DNA of 64,000 nucleotides from NCBI RefSeq assembly GCF_019402665.1, contig NZ_VSST01000048.1, forward strand, positions 19,751 to 83,750, written 5' to 3'. This document shows positions 63,965-64,000 of the stretch, in pieces. Numbering within the stretch: position 1 is the stretch's first letter; each line of letters opens with the position of its first letter. The notes beneath the pieces were generated by a model, which was not told the DNA's origin, did no database searches, and saw only the letters and a list, made by a program, of their open reading frames with translations. The DNA is from Bradyrhizobium canariense (lineage in GTDB: Bacteria; Pseudomonadota; Alphaproteobacteria; Rhizobiales; Xanthobacteraceae). A program made the translations under genes and the position numbers.

Positions 63965-64000
63965 TCAGGTTTTCTTGGCTGCGTCAAGATTGGCGCGCTG
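63965..64000 (-). CDS. Possible 3' end of a transposon gene, cut by the window edge
   Basis: Reverse-strand reading gives RANLDAAKKT followed by a TGA stop (63965-63967) and is open to the last base. Being next to transposon-end-like repeats, it may be the C-terminus of a transposase or its helper. Eleven codons are too few to identify it. Confidence 0.25.
   Translation of the reverse strand, partial: QRANLDAAKKT

Overview
The window reads as chromosomal DNA of an alphaproteobacterium of the order Rhizobiales, most likely Bradyrhizobium or a close relative. Coding DNA is GC-rich. There are three H-NS-like proteins with the rhizobial ETWSGRG(R/K)xPRW DNA-binding tail, a PrtD/HlyD type I secretion pair, and several small proteins of a kind I associate with Bradyrhizobium. 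The genus is inferred from gene content; no rRNA or housekeeping marker is present. I found no tRNA, rRNA, CRISPR array or intact insertion sequence.

Layout. 1-3.4 kb: the edge of a response regulator, a small protein, an H-NS-like protein and a LapG-like cysteine protease. 4.2-9.4 kb: a minus-strand operon for a type I secreted beta-helix protein, its ABC exporter and its HlyD adaptor. 10-26.5 kb: the first half of a surface-polysaccharide locus, with five glycosyltransferases, an acyltransferase, two methyltransferases, a Sec-type paralogue of the beta-helix protein, a Wzy-like polymerase, a second beta-helix protein family, a Wzx-like flippase and a polysaccharide deacetylase. 26.7-33.7 kb: a compact island of specialised metabolism. 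It holds a stand-alone NRPS adenylation-carrier protein with a predicted asparagine pocket, a thioesterase-like protein with a TubC-type docking domain and Cys in place of Ser, an acyl-CoA dehydrogenase, a phosphopantetheinyl transferase and an asparagine synthetase. 34-50.6 kb: the second half of the polysaccharide locus, with an SDR epimerase, wecC-wecB-wecG-like genes (ManNAcA), rmlCBDA (dTDP-L-rhamnose), a Wzc-like tyrosine kinase, a second polymerase/ligase-like membrane protein and a polyprenyl-phosphate sugar transferase. 50.6-54.8 kb: two divergent H-NS-like genes, then a minus-strand operon for an 81-residue peptide, a fused PqqD/HprK-like protein and a nucleotidyltransferase. 55-64 kb: small unknown proteins, an operon of coiled-coil, TAXI-type binding, TagO/VasI-like and DsrE-like proteins, a secreted protein at 63.2 kb, and repeats at the right edge that resemble a transposon end.

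How the parts may fit. Nucleotide sugars (UDP-ManNAcA, dTDP-rhamnose and probably an epimerised UDP-sugar) feed the glycosyltransferases. The lipid carrier is primed by the 49.1 kb transferase, repeats are flipped by Wzx, and a Wzy-like protein polymerises them under Wzc control. No Wza outer-membrane exporter and no TolC is visible. Three beta-helix proteins may bind or trim the polymer outside the cell. The asparagine NRPS island could make a small amino-acid-derived product; its co-location with an asparagine synthetase agrees with the pocket prediction. Most transcription units start beside strikingly AT-rich tracts that interrupt the GC-rich background, and three H-NS-like genes lie in the window, which suggests silencing or co-regulation of the whole locus. 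All functions are inferred from sequence alone.
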